Below, in pieces: positions 33,231 to 41,208 of a stretch of 56,038 nucleotides of DNA. Position 1 is the first letter of the stretch. Each line of letters starts with the position of its first letter. Origin of the DNA: Lutibacter sp. (GTDB taxonomy: Bacteria > Bacteroidota > Bacteroidia > Flavobacteriales > Flavobacteriaceae). Location: positions 1 through 56,038 of the forward strand of contig JAUYUA010000047.1 in NCBI GenBank assembly GCA_030694935.1. The letters are read 5' to 3'. The position numbers were made by a program, and so were the translations under genes. Below the pieces are notes generated by a model, which was not told the origin of the DNA, did not search any database, and worked only from the letters and a program-made list of their open reading frames with translations.

Positions 33231-35954
33231 ATGAAAATCATGAAAGCATTTATAAACAACATCGAACACGAATTCTTGCAAGGGGAAACCATGCTGGAAT
33301 TTGTCAGAAGAATTGAGGAAAACAAAAATGCCATTCCGACTATGTGCCAGGATGACCGATTGGAAAATTTTGGTTCGTGCAGGGTTTGTTCTGTTGATGT
33401 GGCGCGTGAAAAAGACGGTTTAACAAAAACTTTGGCTTCTTGCCACACGCCTATTTCTGAAGGATTGTATATTTATCCAAACACAGAAAAAATGAAACGC
33501 CTTCGTAAAAATATAGTCGAATTGGTATTGACCGATTATCCTGCAGATAAAGTTTTTCCATCCGCAGGAAAAAAAGCAACGCCATTTCAAGAAACTATTG
33601 CACAAATTGGAATTCCGAATATCCGTTATCCTCAAGGAAAAAATCATTTAGATATTCAGCCTGACAGGGCGCATCCTTATATAAAATCGGATTTATCGCA
33701 GTGCATCAATTGTTTTAGATGCGTAAGAGCTTGTGAAGAAATTCAGGGAGAAATGATTTTGGGAATGTCGGGTCGCGGATTCGCAACCAACATTATCAAA
33801 GGTTTCGACACCACTTTTAACGAATCGGCCTGTGTTTCTTGCGGCGCCTGCGTACAAACTTGTCCAACCGAAGCTTTGACCGATAAATATGAAACCAAAA
33901 CCTTAATTCCAGATAAAACCGTAAGAACCACCTGTACCTATTGCGGCGTTGGCTGCCAGTTGGAAGTGGCCGTTATCGATGGAAAAATCAGGGGAATTCA
34001 AGCCCCGGAAACTGCTGAAGTAAATCAGGGACATACCTGTTTAAAAGGCCGTTTTGCATTTCAGTTTTACAACCATCCTGATAGGTTGCGGGAACCTATG
34101 ATTAAAAAGAACGGCAAATTTGAAGTGGTCACTTGGGATGAAGCTTATGATTTTATAGTTTCAAAATTAATTGACATCAAAAATAAATATGGCGCAGATG
34201 CCATTGGCGGAATTTCTTCATCGCGAGCAACCAACGAAGAAAATTATTTAATGCAAAAAATGATTCGTGTAGCTGTTGGCACCAACAATATTGATGGCTG
34301 TGCACGTGTTTGCCACGCTCCTACTGCCTTCGGAATGCAAAAAGCGTTTGGAACCGGCGCTGCCACAAACTCCATAGAAGAATTAAAACTATCCGATGCA
34401 ATTTTCTTGTTTGGGGCAAACCCGATAAAAGGCCATCCGGTAACGGGCGCAAAAATTAAGCAGGCTTTTATGAAAGGCGTCACTTCCATTGTTGTTGACC
34501 CAATCAGAACGAGTTTGGCAGATTTGGCGACTTATTTTCTTCAGATCAGGCCGGGAACCAATGTGGCTGTTCTAAATATGATGTCATATTATATCATTAA
34601 AGAAGGATTGGTGAATCAGCATTTTATTGATTCTTATACGGAAAAATATGAGGAATTTAAAAGCCATGTGGAACATCTAAATATGGATGAACTGGAAACA
34701 CTTACCGGAGTTTCCAAAGAATTGGTTAAAGAGGCTGCGATTGCTTATGCATCTGCAGAGAGAGCGATGGAATTTCATGGTTTGGGGGTAACGGAACATT
34801 TTCAGGGAAGCAAAACGGTGATGTTGTTGTCTAATTTAGCGATGATGACAGGGAATGTTGGACGAAATGGCGTTGGTTTAAATCCGTTGCGCGGACAAAA
34901 TAATGTTCAGGGCTCAGCCGATATGGGCGTACAACCGCATCAGGGAGCTGGTTATATGGATGTCAGCAAACCCGATGTTCAGCAGTATTATGCACAAAAA
35001 TACGGGATTGAAAAAATGCCGGAAAGTACAGGATTGAAAATTCCGCAAATGCTGGATGCAGCCATCAACGGTAAAATTAAAGCCTTGTATATTATGGGAG
35101 AAGACACCATTATGACCGACCCGAATTCCTACCACAGCATAAAAGCTTTTGAAAAATTAGAATTGATTGTGGTGCAGGAATTATTTATGACCGCAACATC
35201 AGAAATGGCTGATGTGGTATTGCCGGCTTCCTCCTATTTTGAAAAGAACGGCACTTTTACCAACGGAGAACGTCGCGTGCAACGTGTAAATAAAGTGATT
35301 GAACCTATAGGAAACACAAAGCCTGACGGACAAATTATCATTGATGTGATGAGCCGATTGGGATACGACCAACCGACCGGCCTGACTTATGATGCCGCAA
35401 AAGTGATTGAAGAAATTGCCGATGTTATTCCTTTTATGAAAGGGTTGACTTGGGACAGATTGGGTGATAACGGACTGCAATGGCCAATTAAAGAAGACGG
35501 AACCGATACAAAAATGCTTCATATTGGTGGCAATTTCAGAAAAGGAATAGGAACTTTTCATCATTTTGATTTTGAAGAATCACCGGAAATTGTTTCTCAC
35601 GGAAAAAATTATCCGTTTATACTGACTACTGGGCGAGAACTGGAACATTACAATTCGGGCACCATGACACGCAGAACCGACAATCAGCTCATTTTGGGAG
35701 AAGACATTTTAGAAGTGCATCCAAAAGACGCAATGGCGAAAGGAATTAAAGATGGTGACATTGTTAGCCTGTTTTCCGACAGAGGTAGCGTTAACATTCC
35801 TGTAAAATACGCCAAATCGGTAAAAAGAGGCATTTTAAGAACGACTTTTCACCAACCTGAAGTATTTATCAATTTAATCACAGGAAGCGTTGGAGACAAA
35901 GACACTATGACTCCCGAATACAAAGTGGTTGCCGTTGATTTTGAAAAAATTTAA
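33231..35954 (+). CDS. fdhA: Formate dehydrogenase catalytic (molybdopterin) subunit
   Basis: 907 aa. Oxidises formate to CO2 at a molybdenum or tungsten bis-MGD site. Domains in order: [2Fe-2S] ferredoxin (about 1-85; MCQDDRLENFGSCRVCSV and SCHTP), His-Cys-type and two [4Fe-4S] clusters (CINCFRCVRACEE, CVSCGACVQTCP), a further [4Fe-4S] motif (CTYCGVGCQLEV), then the molybdopterin oxidoreductase domain with Cys361 in CARVCHAPT at the position taken by Cys or selenocysteine in this family, and the dinucleotide-binding C-terminus (FILTTGRELEHYNSGTMTRR). A start at 33240 is an alternative. Its NAD-side partner gene is upstream, beyond the GxxExxY cassette. Confidence 0.93.
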   Translation: MKIMKAFINNIEHEFLQGETMLEFVRRIEENKNAIPTMCQDDRLENFGSCRVCSVDVAREKDGLTKTLASCHTPISEGLYIYPNTEKMKRLRKNIVELVLTDYPADKVFPSAGKKATPFQETIAQIGIPNIRYPQGKNHLDIQPDRAHPYIKSDLSQCINCFRCVRACEEIQGEMILGMSGRGFATNIIKGFDTTFNESACVSCGACVQTCPTEALTDKYETKTLIPDKTVRTTCTYCGVGCQLEVAVIDGKIRGIQAPETAEVNQGHTCLKGRFAFQFYNHPDRLREPMIKKNGKFEVVTWDEAYDFIVSKLIDIKNKYGADAIGGISSSRATNEENYLMQKMIRVAVGTNNIDGCARVCHAPTAFGMQKAFGTGAATNSIEELKLSDAIFLFGANPIKGHPVTGAKIKQAFMKGVTSIVVDPIRTSLADLATYFLQIRPGTNVAVLNMMSYYIIKEGLVNQHFIDSYTEKYEEFKSHVEHLNMDELETLTGVSKELVKEAAIAYASAERAMEFHGLGVTEHFQGSKTVMLLSNLAMMTGNVGRNGVGLNPLRGQNNVQGSADMGVQPHQGAGYMDVSKPDVQQYYAQKYGIEKMPESTGLKIPQMLDAAINGKIKALYIMGEDTIMTDPNSYHSIKAFEKLELIVVQELFMTATSEMADVVLPASSYFEKNGTFTNGERRVQRVNKVIEPIGNTKPDGQIIIDVMSRLGYDQPTGLTYDAAKVIEEIADVIPFMKGLTWDRLGDNGLQWPIKEDGTDTKMLHIGGNFRKGIGTFHHFDFEESPEIVSHGKNYPFILTTGRELEHYNSGTMTRRTDNQLILGEDILEVHPKDAMAKGIKDGDIVSLFSDRGSVNIPVKYAKSVKRGILRTTFHQPEVFINLITGSVGDKDTMTPEYKVVAVDFEKI

Positions 35955-36376
35955 AATTGAGGCAATGGGCAAAAAAGGCAATAGGGAACAGTCCGAAGAC
36001 CGAAGACGGAAGACCGAAGTTCAAAAAGAGAATAAGAAATAGGCAAAATGGATTTTTGATTTACGATTTACGATATCAGATTTACAATGTTAAATATTGA
36101 GTTCACTCTGAAAAGTGGCTAATGCTAAAAAATCAGTTTTCCCCAACCCTAAAGCCCGCCTACGGCCAGCAGGCTTGCCTACCGGCAGGTAGGGGTGACT
36201 GATTTTCAGTAACTTCTCCCTTTAGGGCAGGGGTAAAAAGTTGCTGAAAATTGAATATTGGACTTAGCGGAGCGGACTCAATATTAAATGTTAGGAATTT
36301 CTTCCGTCTTCGGTCTTCGGACTTCGGACTTTTTAACTTTTAACTTTCAACTTTAAAACTTTTCAACTAATAATAA
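35955..36376. repeat. Repeat-filled spacer between fdhA and fdhD
   Basis: No gene. CCGAAGACCGAAGACGGAAG (from 35980) is mirrored by CTTCCGTCTTCGGTCTTCGG (from 36302), a 300-bp spaced inverted pair. Between them lies a GC-rich element (about 36143-36236) with GCCTACCGGCAGGTAGG and outer halves CCCTAAAG/CTTTAGGG. TTTAACTTT-like tandem units precede fdhD. Confidence 0.7.
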
Positions 36377-37153
36377 ATGCAGACATTAAATTACGAAGGT
36401 TTACAACTGACAAACGGGGTTCCGCAAAAAGTAACCGATACTTTGGTGGTTGAGGCTGCTTTGCAAATAAATATAAATAATGAACCATACACGGTGGTTA
36501 TGCGAACGCCGGGAGACGATTTTGAGTTGATAAGAGGTTTGTTATATGCGGAAGATATTTATAAGGGAAAAGAAAATTTGGTGATTGAAGTCGTTGAAAA
36601 ACGCGAAAACGGGTTTTCAATACTAAACGTTACCATCAATAAAAAAAATCTCGGTAAAGGATATTTAAACAAACGCACCTTGCTTTCTGTATCCTCATGC
36701 GGCATTTGCGGCAAACAAAAATTGGAAGACATTAATTACAGTGGCGTCAAATTAGTCAACAACGCTATTTTCGACATCACAAGATTGTCGGCAATGTTTG
36801 ATGAAATGAAATTGAAACAAGAAACATTTGAAATATCCGGAGGATCTCATGCTGCTGCCATTTTTAATAAAGATTATGAAATTATTTCTTTAAAAGAAGA
36901 TATTGGAAGACATAACGCAGTTGATAAAGTTGTAGGAGAATTGCTACATGTAAATCAATTAAAGGAATCTTTTGTGATGCTGGTAAGCGGAAGGGTTTCT
37001 TACGAAATTATTTCAAAAGCCTTTATCGCTAAAATTCCCATTGTGGTCGCTGTCTCAGCCTGTTCCACTTTAGCGGTGGATTTTGCCAAAGAATTTGGCA
37101 TTTGTTTGATTGGTTTTTCACGCGGCAACAAAGCGACTGTTTATGCTGAATAA
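36377..37153 (+). CDS. fdhD: Formate dehydrogenase accessory sulfurtransferase FdhD
   Basis: 258 aa. FdhD carries sulfur from the cysteine desulfurase IscS to the molybdenum cofactor of formate dehydrogenase, a step needed for activity. The conserved cysteine loop is present: SVSSCGICGK with Cys108 and Cys111. Other family marks are MRTPGDDFELIRGLLYAEDI, GGSHAAAIF, EDIGRHNAVDKVVGE and VSGRVSYEIISKAFIAKIPI. Its place directly after fdhA supports the formate dehydrogenase call. A 7-bp tandem repeat begins 4 bp after the stop. Confidence 0.95.
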   Translation: MQTLNYEGLQLTNGVPQKVTDTLVVEAALQININNEPYTVVMRTPGDDFELIRGLLYAEDIYKGKENLVIEVVEKRENGFSILNVTINKKNLGKGYLNKRTLLSVSSCGICGKQKLEDINYSGVKLVNNAIFDITRLSAMFDEMKLKQETFEISGGSHAAAIFNKDYEIISLKEDIGRHNAVDKVVGELLHVNQLKESFVMLVSGRVSYEIISKAFIAKIPIVVAVSACSTLAVDFAKEFGICLIGFSRGNKATVYAE

Positions 37154-37157
37154 GTTG

Positions 37158-37213
37158 GAAGACCGAAGACGGAAGACGGAAGACGGAAGACGGAAGACGG
37201 AAGACGGAAGACT
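37158..37213. repeat. 7-bp tandem repeat (8 units of GAAGACG)
   Basis: Eight units, the first GAAGACC, six GAAGACG, the last GAAGACT. The same unit appears in shorter runs on both sides of the fdhA-fdhD spacer. Confidence 0.9.
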
Positions 37214-37665
37214 GAAGTTCAGGAAGATCATTGATAACAAATACCAAAAATTCAAAATACATCCCCTACTAGTGCGAGCTCAATGTCATTCAGTTAAGGT
37301 GTTGCCGCCTCTTTTTTGTCCTTCCGAGGTACGAGGAATCTCATAATTGTTAGCTAATTTGATGTGATTCCTCCTTTGTCGGAATGACAAATATATCCTT
37401 AACTTAATGGTATTGCCCGCGAGCTTCCAGCTCGTGACTACGAAAATTAACTTTAATGGAAGCACGAGCGAGACGCTCGGGCAAGCATGGGGGTTAAACC
37501 TAAGATCCCGCTGAAAAAGCGGGATTAGTTCAACTTTCAATTTTTAGTGCGTCTTACAGACTTCTCAAAATTGAGTTTCACTAACAAACTGCACGATTTC
37601 ATAAACAAAACGCATCTTTTTAATAATATTTTGCAAAATATGTTGCATAATTAAAATCTTTATTT
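37214..37665. repeat. Gene-free stretch of dispersed repeats
   Basis: Contains an inverted pair TGTCATTC (37285) / GGAATGACA (37381), a GCGAGCTTCCAGCTCGTGAC / GCACGAGCGAGACGCTCG pair (about 37420-37485) and a hairpin ATCCCGC/GCGGGAT (37505-37525). Open frames here are by-products of the repeats. Confidence 0.65.
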
Positions 37666-37673
37666 TACATTTG
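37666..37673 (+). promoter_or_regulatory. Putative -7 box of the RNA candidate
   Basis: TACATTTG matches TAnnTTTG; GTTG (37642-37645) lies 20 nt upstream at the -33 position. Predicted start of transcription near 37680. Confidence 0.5.
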
Positions 37674-37679
37674 TGCCAT

Positions 37680-37934
37680 AAGAGCGTCCCTAAGATTGCA
37701 AATTTTTACGGAGAGGGTTTGCAATTAGTTGATTTGGGCGATAAAAATACCCGTTTTTATCCCTCAAAAATCAATTTTAGCTTTTAAAATCTCCAAAATA
37801 GTAGTTTTATTTGATAAAATTTAAGAGTATTTTAACTTTTTTATTTAAGGCTGAGGTCTTGTAAAATAAGGGAAAAATAGCTTTTCGAACCCCATTTTTC
37901 TAAAATTTTTTAGAAAAAATGTGGGATTTTTTTG
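37680..37934 (+). ncRNA. Candidate structured non-coding RNA, about 255 nt
   Basis: No reading frame of note. The 5' part folds into ATTGCAAA (37695-37702) / TTTGCAAT (37718-37725), followed at once by a long hairpin from TTGATTTGGG (37729-37738) and ATAAAAA to TTTTTAT-CCC and AAATCAA (37768-37774), 17 pairs with a 6-nt loop. The 3' end is a strong intrinsic terminator. A promoter-like box precedes it and a second promoter follows it, so it is a separate transcription unit and not just a leader. I could not match it to 6S RNA, RNase P RNA, tmRNA or SRP RNA by eye. The boundaries are inferred. Confidence 0.5.
37890..37933 (+). terminator. Terminator of the RNA candidate
   Basis: CCCCATTTTTCTAAAA pairs with TTTTAGAAAAAATGTGGG (small internal mismatch) and is followed by seven T residues. 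Confidence 0.8.
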
Positions 37935-37962
37935 TCTTTATGTTAGATTTATTATATATTTG
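37931..37962 (+). promoter_or_regulatory. Promoter of the 43-aa peptide gene
   Basis: TTTG (37931-37934) and TATATTTG (37955-37962) with a 20-nt gap. The -33 box overlaps the T run of the preceding terminator. Confidence 0.65.
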
Positions 37963-37995
37963 ATGTTCTTACTAATCATTTAATTCTTATTTAAC

Positions 37996-38127
37996 ATGAA
38001 AAAATTAAAATTAATTTTCGGATTGCTTATGGTTGCTGCTTTTGTGGCCGTTACTGTATTAAGCTATACTTCTAAAGATAGCCAAGCTATTTTAAAATCA
38101 GAATATATTATTCCTAGAAACGGATAA
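37996..38127 (+). CDS. 43-aa secreted or membrane peptide
   Basis: ATG at 37996, stop TAA at 38125. It begins MKKLKLIFGLLMVAAFVAVT, a signal-peptide or single-helix segment, and continues VLSYTSKDSQAILKSEYIIP to RNG. It has its own promoter and its own terminator (38168-38196), making a real small gene likely even though no family is recognised. If the signal is cut, the mature peptide would be only about 20-25 residues. Confidence 0.65.
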   Translation: MKKLKLIFGLLMVAAFVAVTVLSYTSKDSQAILKSEYIIPRNG

Positions 38128-38167
38128 TAGTTATTTAAAAAAACATTTAATTATTTTTAATCAATGC

Positions 38168-38198
38168 AAACCACAATAATTAATTTATTGTGGTTTTT
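38168..38198 (+). terminator. Intrinsic terminator after the 43-aa peptide
   Basis: AAACCACAATAA/TTATTGTGGTTT stem (12 bp, 5-nt loop) with trailing T residues. Confidence 0.8.
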
Positions 38199-38235
38199 GT
38201 GTTGCATTTAAGTTGCATATTCCAATTAATTGAAT

Positions 38236-38243
38236 TATATTTG
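38236..38243 (+). promoter_or_regulatory. Putative promoter -7 box for the 38265 gene
   Basis: TATATTTG, with GTTG (38212-38215) 20 nt upstream. It lies inside the longer open frame starting at 38190, which argues for the start at 38265. Confidence 0.5.
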
Positions 38244-38264
38244 ATTTCTAATAACCCCTATTCA

Positions 38265-38744
38265 ATGATGAAAAACAACAAAAGAACATCCTTGTTACTT
38301 AGTAGTTTGATGGTGATATTTATCATTATTACTCCGTATTTATTATATTTTTACAAAAGTTTTCCTGCCGATTTGGAAAATTACAAAACATTCTTTGGGG
38401 TAATAAAAGGGGGTTATTATGGTACAGTCCGGATGTATTTTCACTCCTTTTTTTCTAAATTTGTTCCATTATTGCTTTTATTTGTTTGGTTTATCACCAA
38501 CAAAAATTGGTGGGTACATGCGCTGATTATTCCTATAACCGTTTATTTATTCCAGTTAATTTCAGTCGTTAATGACAGTGAAGTTTATATGGATGAAGTT
38601 GAATTTATTTACACGGTTCCATTTTTGGTGGTTATTTTTGTCATTCTTTACTTTATCAGAAGCAAAATATCCATTTATATACAGGCGGTAGACTTAAAAA
38701 AGGAAATGGACGATAGTATGAAAACACCCAAAAAATTTGGGTAA
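38265..38744 (+). CDS. Small integral membrane protein, unknown
   Basis: 159 aa from ATG at 38265 (MMKNNKRTSLLLSSLMVIFI). Four hydrophobic segments are visible: about 11-29, 67-80 (FVPLLLLFVWFIT), 87-104 (VHALIIPITVYLFQLISV) and 120-138 (FLVVIFVILYFI). The C-terminus is charged and cytoplasmic-looking (DLKKEMDDSMKTPKKFG). No family recognised. The 75 bp of upstream open frame are excluded because the preceding terminator and the promoter box fall within them. Confidence 0.65.
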   Translation: MMKNNKRTSLLLSSLMVIFIIITPYLLYFYKSFPADLENYKTFFGVIKGGYYGTVRMYFHSFFSKFVPLLLLFVWFITNKNWWVHALIIPITVYLFQLISVVNDSEVYMDEVEFIYTVPFLVVIFVILYFIRSKISIYIQAVDLKKEMDDSMKTPKKFG

Positions 38745-38845
38745 TAACCCCAAAAATAAAAACCCCAAAATAACCCCGCAAATTTTAACAGTTATTAATT
38801 ATTATTTGTTACCCCGCAAATTTTGGCGTTTTAAAATTGGGATTC
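38745..38845. other. C-tract region (four CCCC runs)
   Basis: CCCC at 38748, 38763, 38774 and 38812 with short direct repeats AACCCCAAAA and ACCCCGCAAATTTT. The minus strand thus has four GGGG runs. Confidence 0.6.
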
Positions 38846-38989
38846 ATGGAAAAAGACATAAATTATCTTGCCTTTCAGTTAGCGCAACATGAAAAAAAGA
38901 TAGCTTCACTTGATGAAAAAATAGCTTTTTTAAATAAATTGTTGGTACTGGTTAGTGTGGTGATGTTGTTTATTTATATCTACAAATAA
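38846..38989 (+). CDS. 47-aa coiled-coil/transmembrane microprotein
   Basis: ATG at 38846, TAA at 38987. A charged amphipathic helix (MEKDINYLAFQLAQHEKKIA, SLDEKIAFLNK) leads into a hydrophobic segment (LLVLVSVVMLFIYIYK). This design, a short coiled coil followed by a membrane helix, is plausible for a small membrane-bound adaptor. No family recognised. It lies 101 bp downstream of the membrane protein gene, separated by the C-tract region. Confidence 0.55.
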   Translation: MEKDINYLAFQLAQHEKKIASLDEKIAFLNKLLVLVSVVMLFIYIYK

Positions 38990-39240
38990 TTCCCCATCCA
39001 TAAATGATTGTCACTTGTCGGGTTGCATAAATAATATCTTAAAGAAAGCCAAACAATAAAAAACCTTAATCAAATTAGAAAGGCTTTTTAACTTTCTTTT
39101 CACTTTAAACCATCAAAATTTAGTTAAGTTTACCAATTGCAATACAGATGCAGAACATCTTCCTGTTTGCTAAAGCCAGAAATAAAAGATTCCTTTCCAA
39201 AGATTTTAAAATTATAGAACAATAATTTCGCTTTTTTAAT

Positions 39241-39786
39241 ATGGCCTCTAAAAAGACACATTATTATAAATTTGCAACACTCGTTGGTATATTGATAATT
39301 GTATTAAGCACCCGCGCTTACTGTACATCGAGGGAAGTTGACAGCATACTTGAAAGAAATAAAACTATTGGCAAAAGCAATCCAATTAAGAATAATGTTT
39401 CCTTAGAGGAAAATATTGTGAACTTTGGAATGAAATTATTGGGCACACCTTACGTTGCAGCAGGTAACGGCAAGAATGGATTTGACTGTTCAGGGTTTGT
39501 TCACTATGTTTTTAAGCATTTTGAAATTCAGGTTCCGCGAAGTTCATCGCAATTTAAGAATTTTGGTGTTGAAATCGCTATTGACAGTGTAAGAAAGGGA
39601 GATATTCTGGTGTTTTTGAGTCCTAGCCGAAATGTGATTGGCCATGTGGGTATCGTTACAAATCCGAAAGGAAATGAAAGTGATTTTATCCACGCATCTT
39701 CTGGTCGTGAAATGAAGGTGATTGTTACAAATTTGAAAAAAGAGAGCTACACGCGCAGATTTGTAAAAGCAGTAAGGGTCTTGTAA
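39241..39786 (+). CDS. NlpC/P60 (C40) peptidase, exported
   Basis: 181 aa. N-terminal membrane or signal segment (about 10-27, FATLVGILIIVLSTRAYC). The NlpC/P60 domain (about 58-180) has the catalytic triad in NGFDCSGFVHYVF (Cys83), VIGHVGIVTN (His135) and FIHASSGREMKV (His151). The family cuts the D-Glu-diamino acid bond of peptidoglycan stem peptides in the periplasm. The length is that of the single-domain form without an SH3 module. It stands alone, with a terminator about 100 bp downstream. Confidence 0.93.
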   Translation: MASKKTHYYKFATLVGILIIVLSTRAYCTSREVDSILERNKTIGKSNPIKNNVSLEENIVNFGMKLLGTPYVAAGNGKNGFDCSGFVHYVFKHFEIQVPRSSSQFKNFGVEIAIDSVRKGDILVFLSPSRNVIGHVGIVTNPKGNESDFIHASSGREMKVIVTNLKKESYTRRFVKAVRVL

Positions 39787-39885
39787 ATCTTTTGATGTAA
39801 AAAAACTTCAAAAGAGTAAAGTTGCCCTGAATAATGAAAGAACAATTCTGCTATCAATAATTCAGATAAATTTATAATTGATTAA

Positions 39886-39920
39886 AAAAATGAGCGCGAT
39901 ATGCTATCTAGCTCATTTTT
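39886..39920. terminator. Bidirectional terminator between convergent genes
   Basis: AAAAATGAGC/GCTCATTTTT with a 15-nt loop, between the NlpC/P60 gene and the J-domain gene. Confidence 0.75.
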
Positions 39921-39940
39921 ATTAATTTGTTGTTAAGCTA

Positions 39941-40378
39941 TTAGGCAGCTTTTTTAGACTTTCTGTAAAGGAAAGAATTGTATAATTTTCTTTTGGCAAA
40001 ATTAGATCGCTGACCGCTATTCACGAATTTGGTAAAAAGGTTTTGGTTTACGCCAAAATATTCATACGTGGTTCCGCAAGCAAACGTAATTTCCAAGAGC
40101 ATACTTTTATGATGAAAGTTCTCAATTTTAGATTCAGCAGTTAAGCTTGCGTATTCTATTAGATTAGACTCTTTGGTTTCGGGAGCTATACTTACTAAAA
40201 AATGATAGGCATCAATAATTTTTGTACTTACGATTCCTGCTTCATGCTTTTTTTCTTCGTCCTGAAATTTATCAGGATGCCATTCTTTCACCAATCCTCT
40301 ATAAGTAGTTTTCAGTTCTTTTAGATCAATTTCTCCTTCTATCTTAAATATTTTTTTGTACTCGTTGATACGCTTCAT
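39941..40378 (-). CDS. J-domain protein with C-terminal KTSC-like domain
   Basis: 145 aa from ATG at 40378 (MKRINEYKKIFKIEGEIDLK); a longer frame from 40414 adds a weak 12-residue leader. Residues 1-65 form a J domain with the HPD motif in LVKEWHPDKF. Residues about 90-140 (LEITFACGTTYEYFGVNQNLF, TKFVNSGQRSNFAKRKLYNSF) match the KTSC fold. The J domain would recruit and stimulate DnaK, while KTSC is a small domain often found with nucleic acid-related proteins. The role is unknown. Confidence 0.88.
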   Translation of the reverse strand: MKRINEYKKIFKIEGEIDLKELKTTYRGLVKEWHPDKFQDEEKKHEAGIVSTKIIDAYHFLVSIAPETKESNLIEYASLTAESKIENFHHKSMLLEITFACGTTYEYFGVNQNLFTKFVNSGQRSNFAKRKLYNSFLYRKSKKAA

Positions 40379-40749
40379 AAATAGTGTTTTCAAATTTCGT
40401 GCAAATGTATTCATATTATCTGAATAAAGCCTTTCATTTTTAAAATTGAGATTGGAGACGGAAATTAAATCAATGATAAATTTGGTGAAAGATTTGGAAT
40501 CAGTTCAATTTTGTTGACCGATTTGTTGACCTATCATAGGTCTTGCTGAAAATATATAAATATACTTATATTCAGTGAATTAGATTGGTTTTTATTTGGC
40601 AAAACGCATAGGATTCCTTGTTTTTATGGCTAAAAGTTTGCACTTATACTCAATTACATATCCCAAAATCAGTTAGATATTTTTAACTTCAAAACAATAT
40701 TTAAAAGCAAATTGGATCCCAATAGTAGATGGTTAAAATGGCGAAACTC
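40379..40749. other. Gene-free region left of the integrase remnant
   Basis: Nothing coding. It holds a direct repeat of TTGTTGACC/TTGTTGACCG (40511-40530) running into the 15-bp palindrome GACCTATCATAGGTC (40528-40542). These could belong to the lost integrative element or be the J-domain gene's promoter region. Confidence 0.5.
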
Positions 40750-41208
40750 CTTGATTGGCATATTTTTAAATGATTTCTTGCGCAATTGTCAGCACTGGTA
40801 TTTTTGATTTGGTGTCTGTTTTATGGCGATTTTTGAAAATCCATTTTTTCACCATCAATACCTATTTCAATGTGATCTTTTTTAACCCTTTCACATCAAC
40901 ATAAGCCAATCAGGTATAACAGGAAAATGTAAAAATGTCTTTCACTAACGTTAATCGTTCTGATGAAAATCTTTTATTGTAAATTCTGTTTAGTTCATCT
41001 TCAGTAAGAAAATCTCTTTCCACTTTTTTTCATTTTTTCCTTCATGTTGGCTCTTATTGTTCCAATATTCAGGATTTATAAACAGCCCTGTAGCAAATTG
41101 TTTTCTTTTCTTATTGAAAGTTAATCTACAATATAATGGTGCTTTTCCATCATTTCTATCACTATTTCCTCCAATAACAAACAGTACTCTAAGTTTATAG
41201 CTGTTCAT
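40750..41208 (-). pseudogene. Decayed tyrosine integrase (phage integrase family)
   Basis: Intact at the N-terminus (ATG at 41208): the Arm DNA-binding domain KAPLYCRLTFNKKRKQFATG, LFINPEYWNNKSQ. At about 41010 it jumps to sequence from the catalytic core, in another frame: FLTEDELNRIYNKRFSSERL, TLVKDIFTFSCYT, stop, LAYVDVKGLKK, then after frameshifts IFKNRHKTDTKSKIPVLTIA and QEII followed by a stop. The core-binding domain is deleted, and the C-terminus with the catalytic His/Arg/Tyr is gone. The gene lies about 200 bp from the 3' end of tRNA-Val, the usual place for the integrase of a tRNA-integrating element. Confidence 0.85.

Noticed and set aside
37110-37346. Frames on both strands across the 7-bp repeats after fdhD
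   Set aside because: Produced by the GAAGACG repeat; translations are RRKTEDGRRK-type artefacts.
37884-37893. TTCGAACCCC shared with tRNA-Val as an attachment-site copy
   Set aside because: Only 10 bases match; the neighbouring tRNA 3'-end sequence is absent on the relevant side, and these bases overlap the terminator stem.
37680-37934. RNA candidate as tmRNA or RNase P RNA
   Set aside because: No tRNA-like ends, no tag frame and no RNase P conserved core were found by eye.
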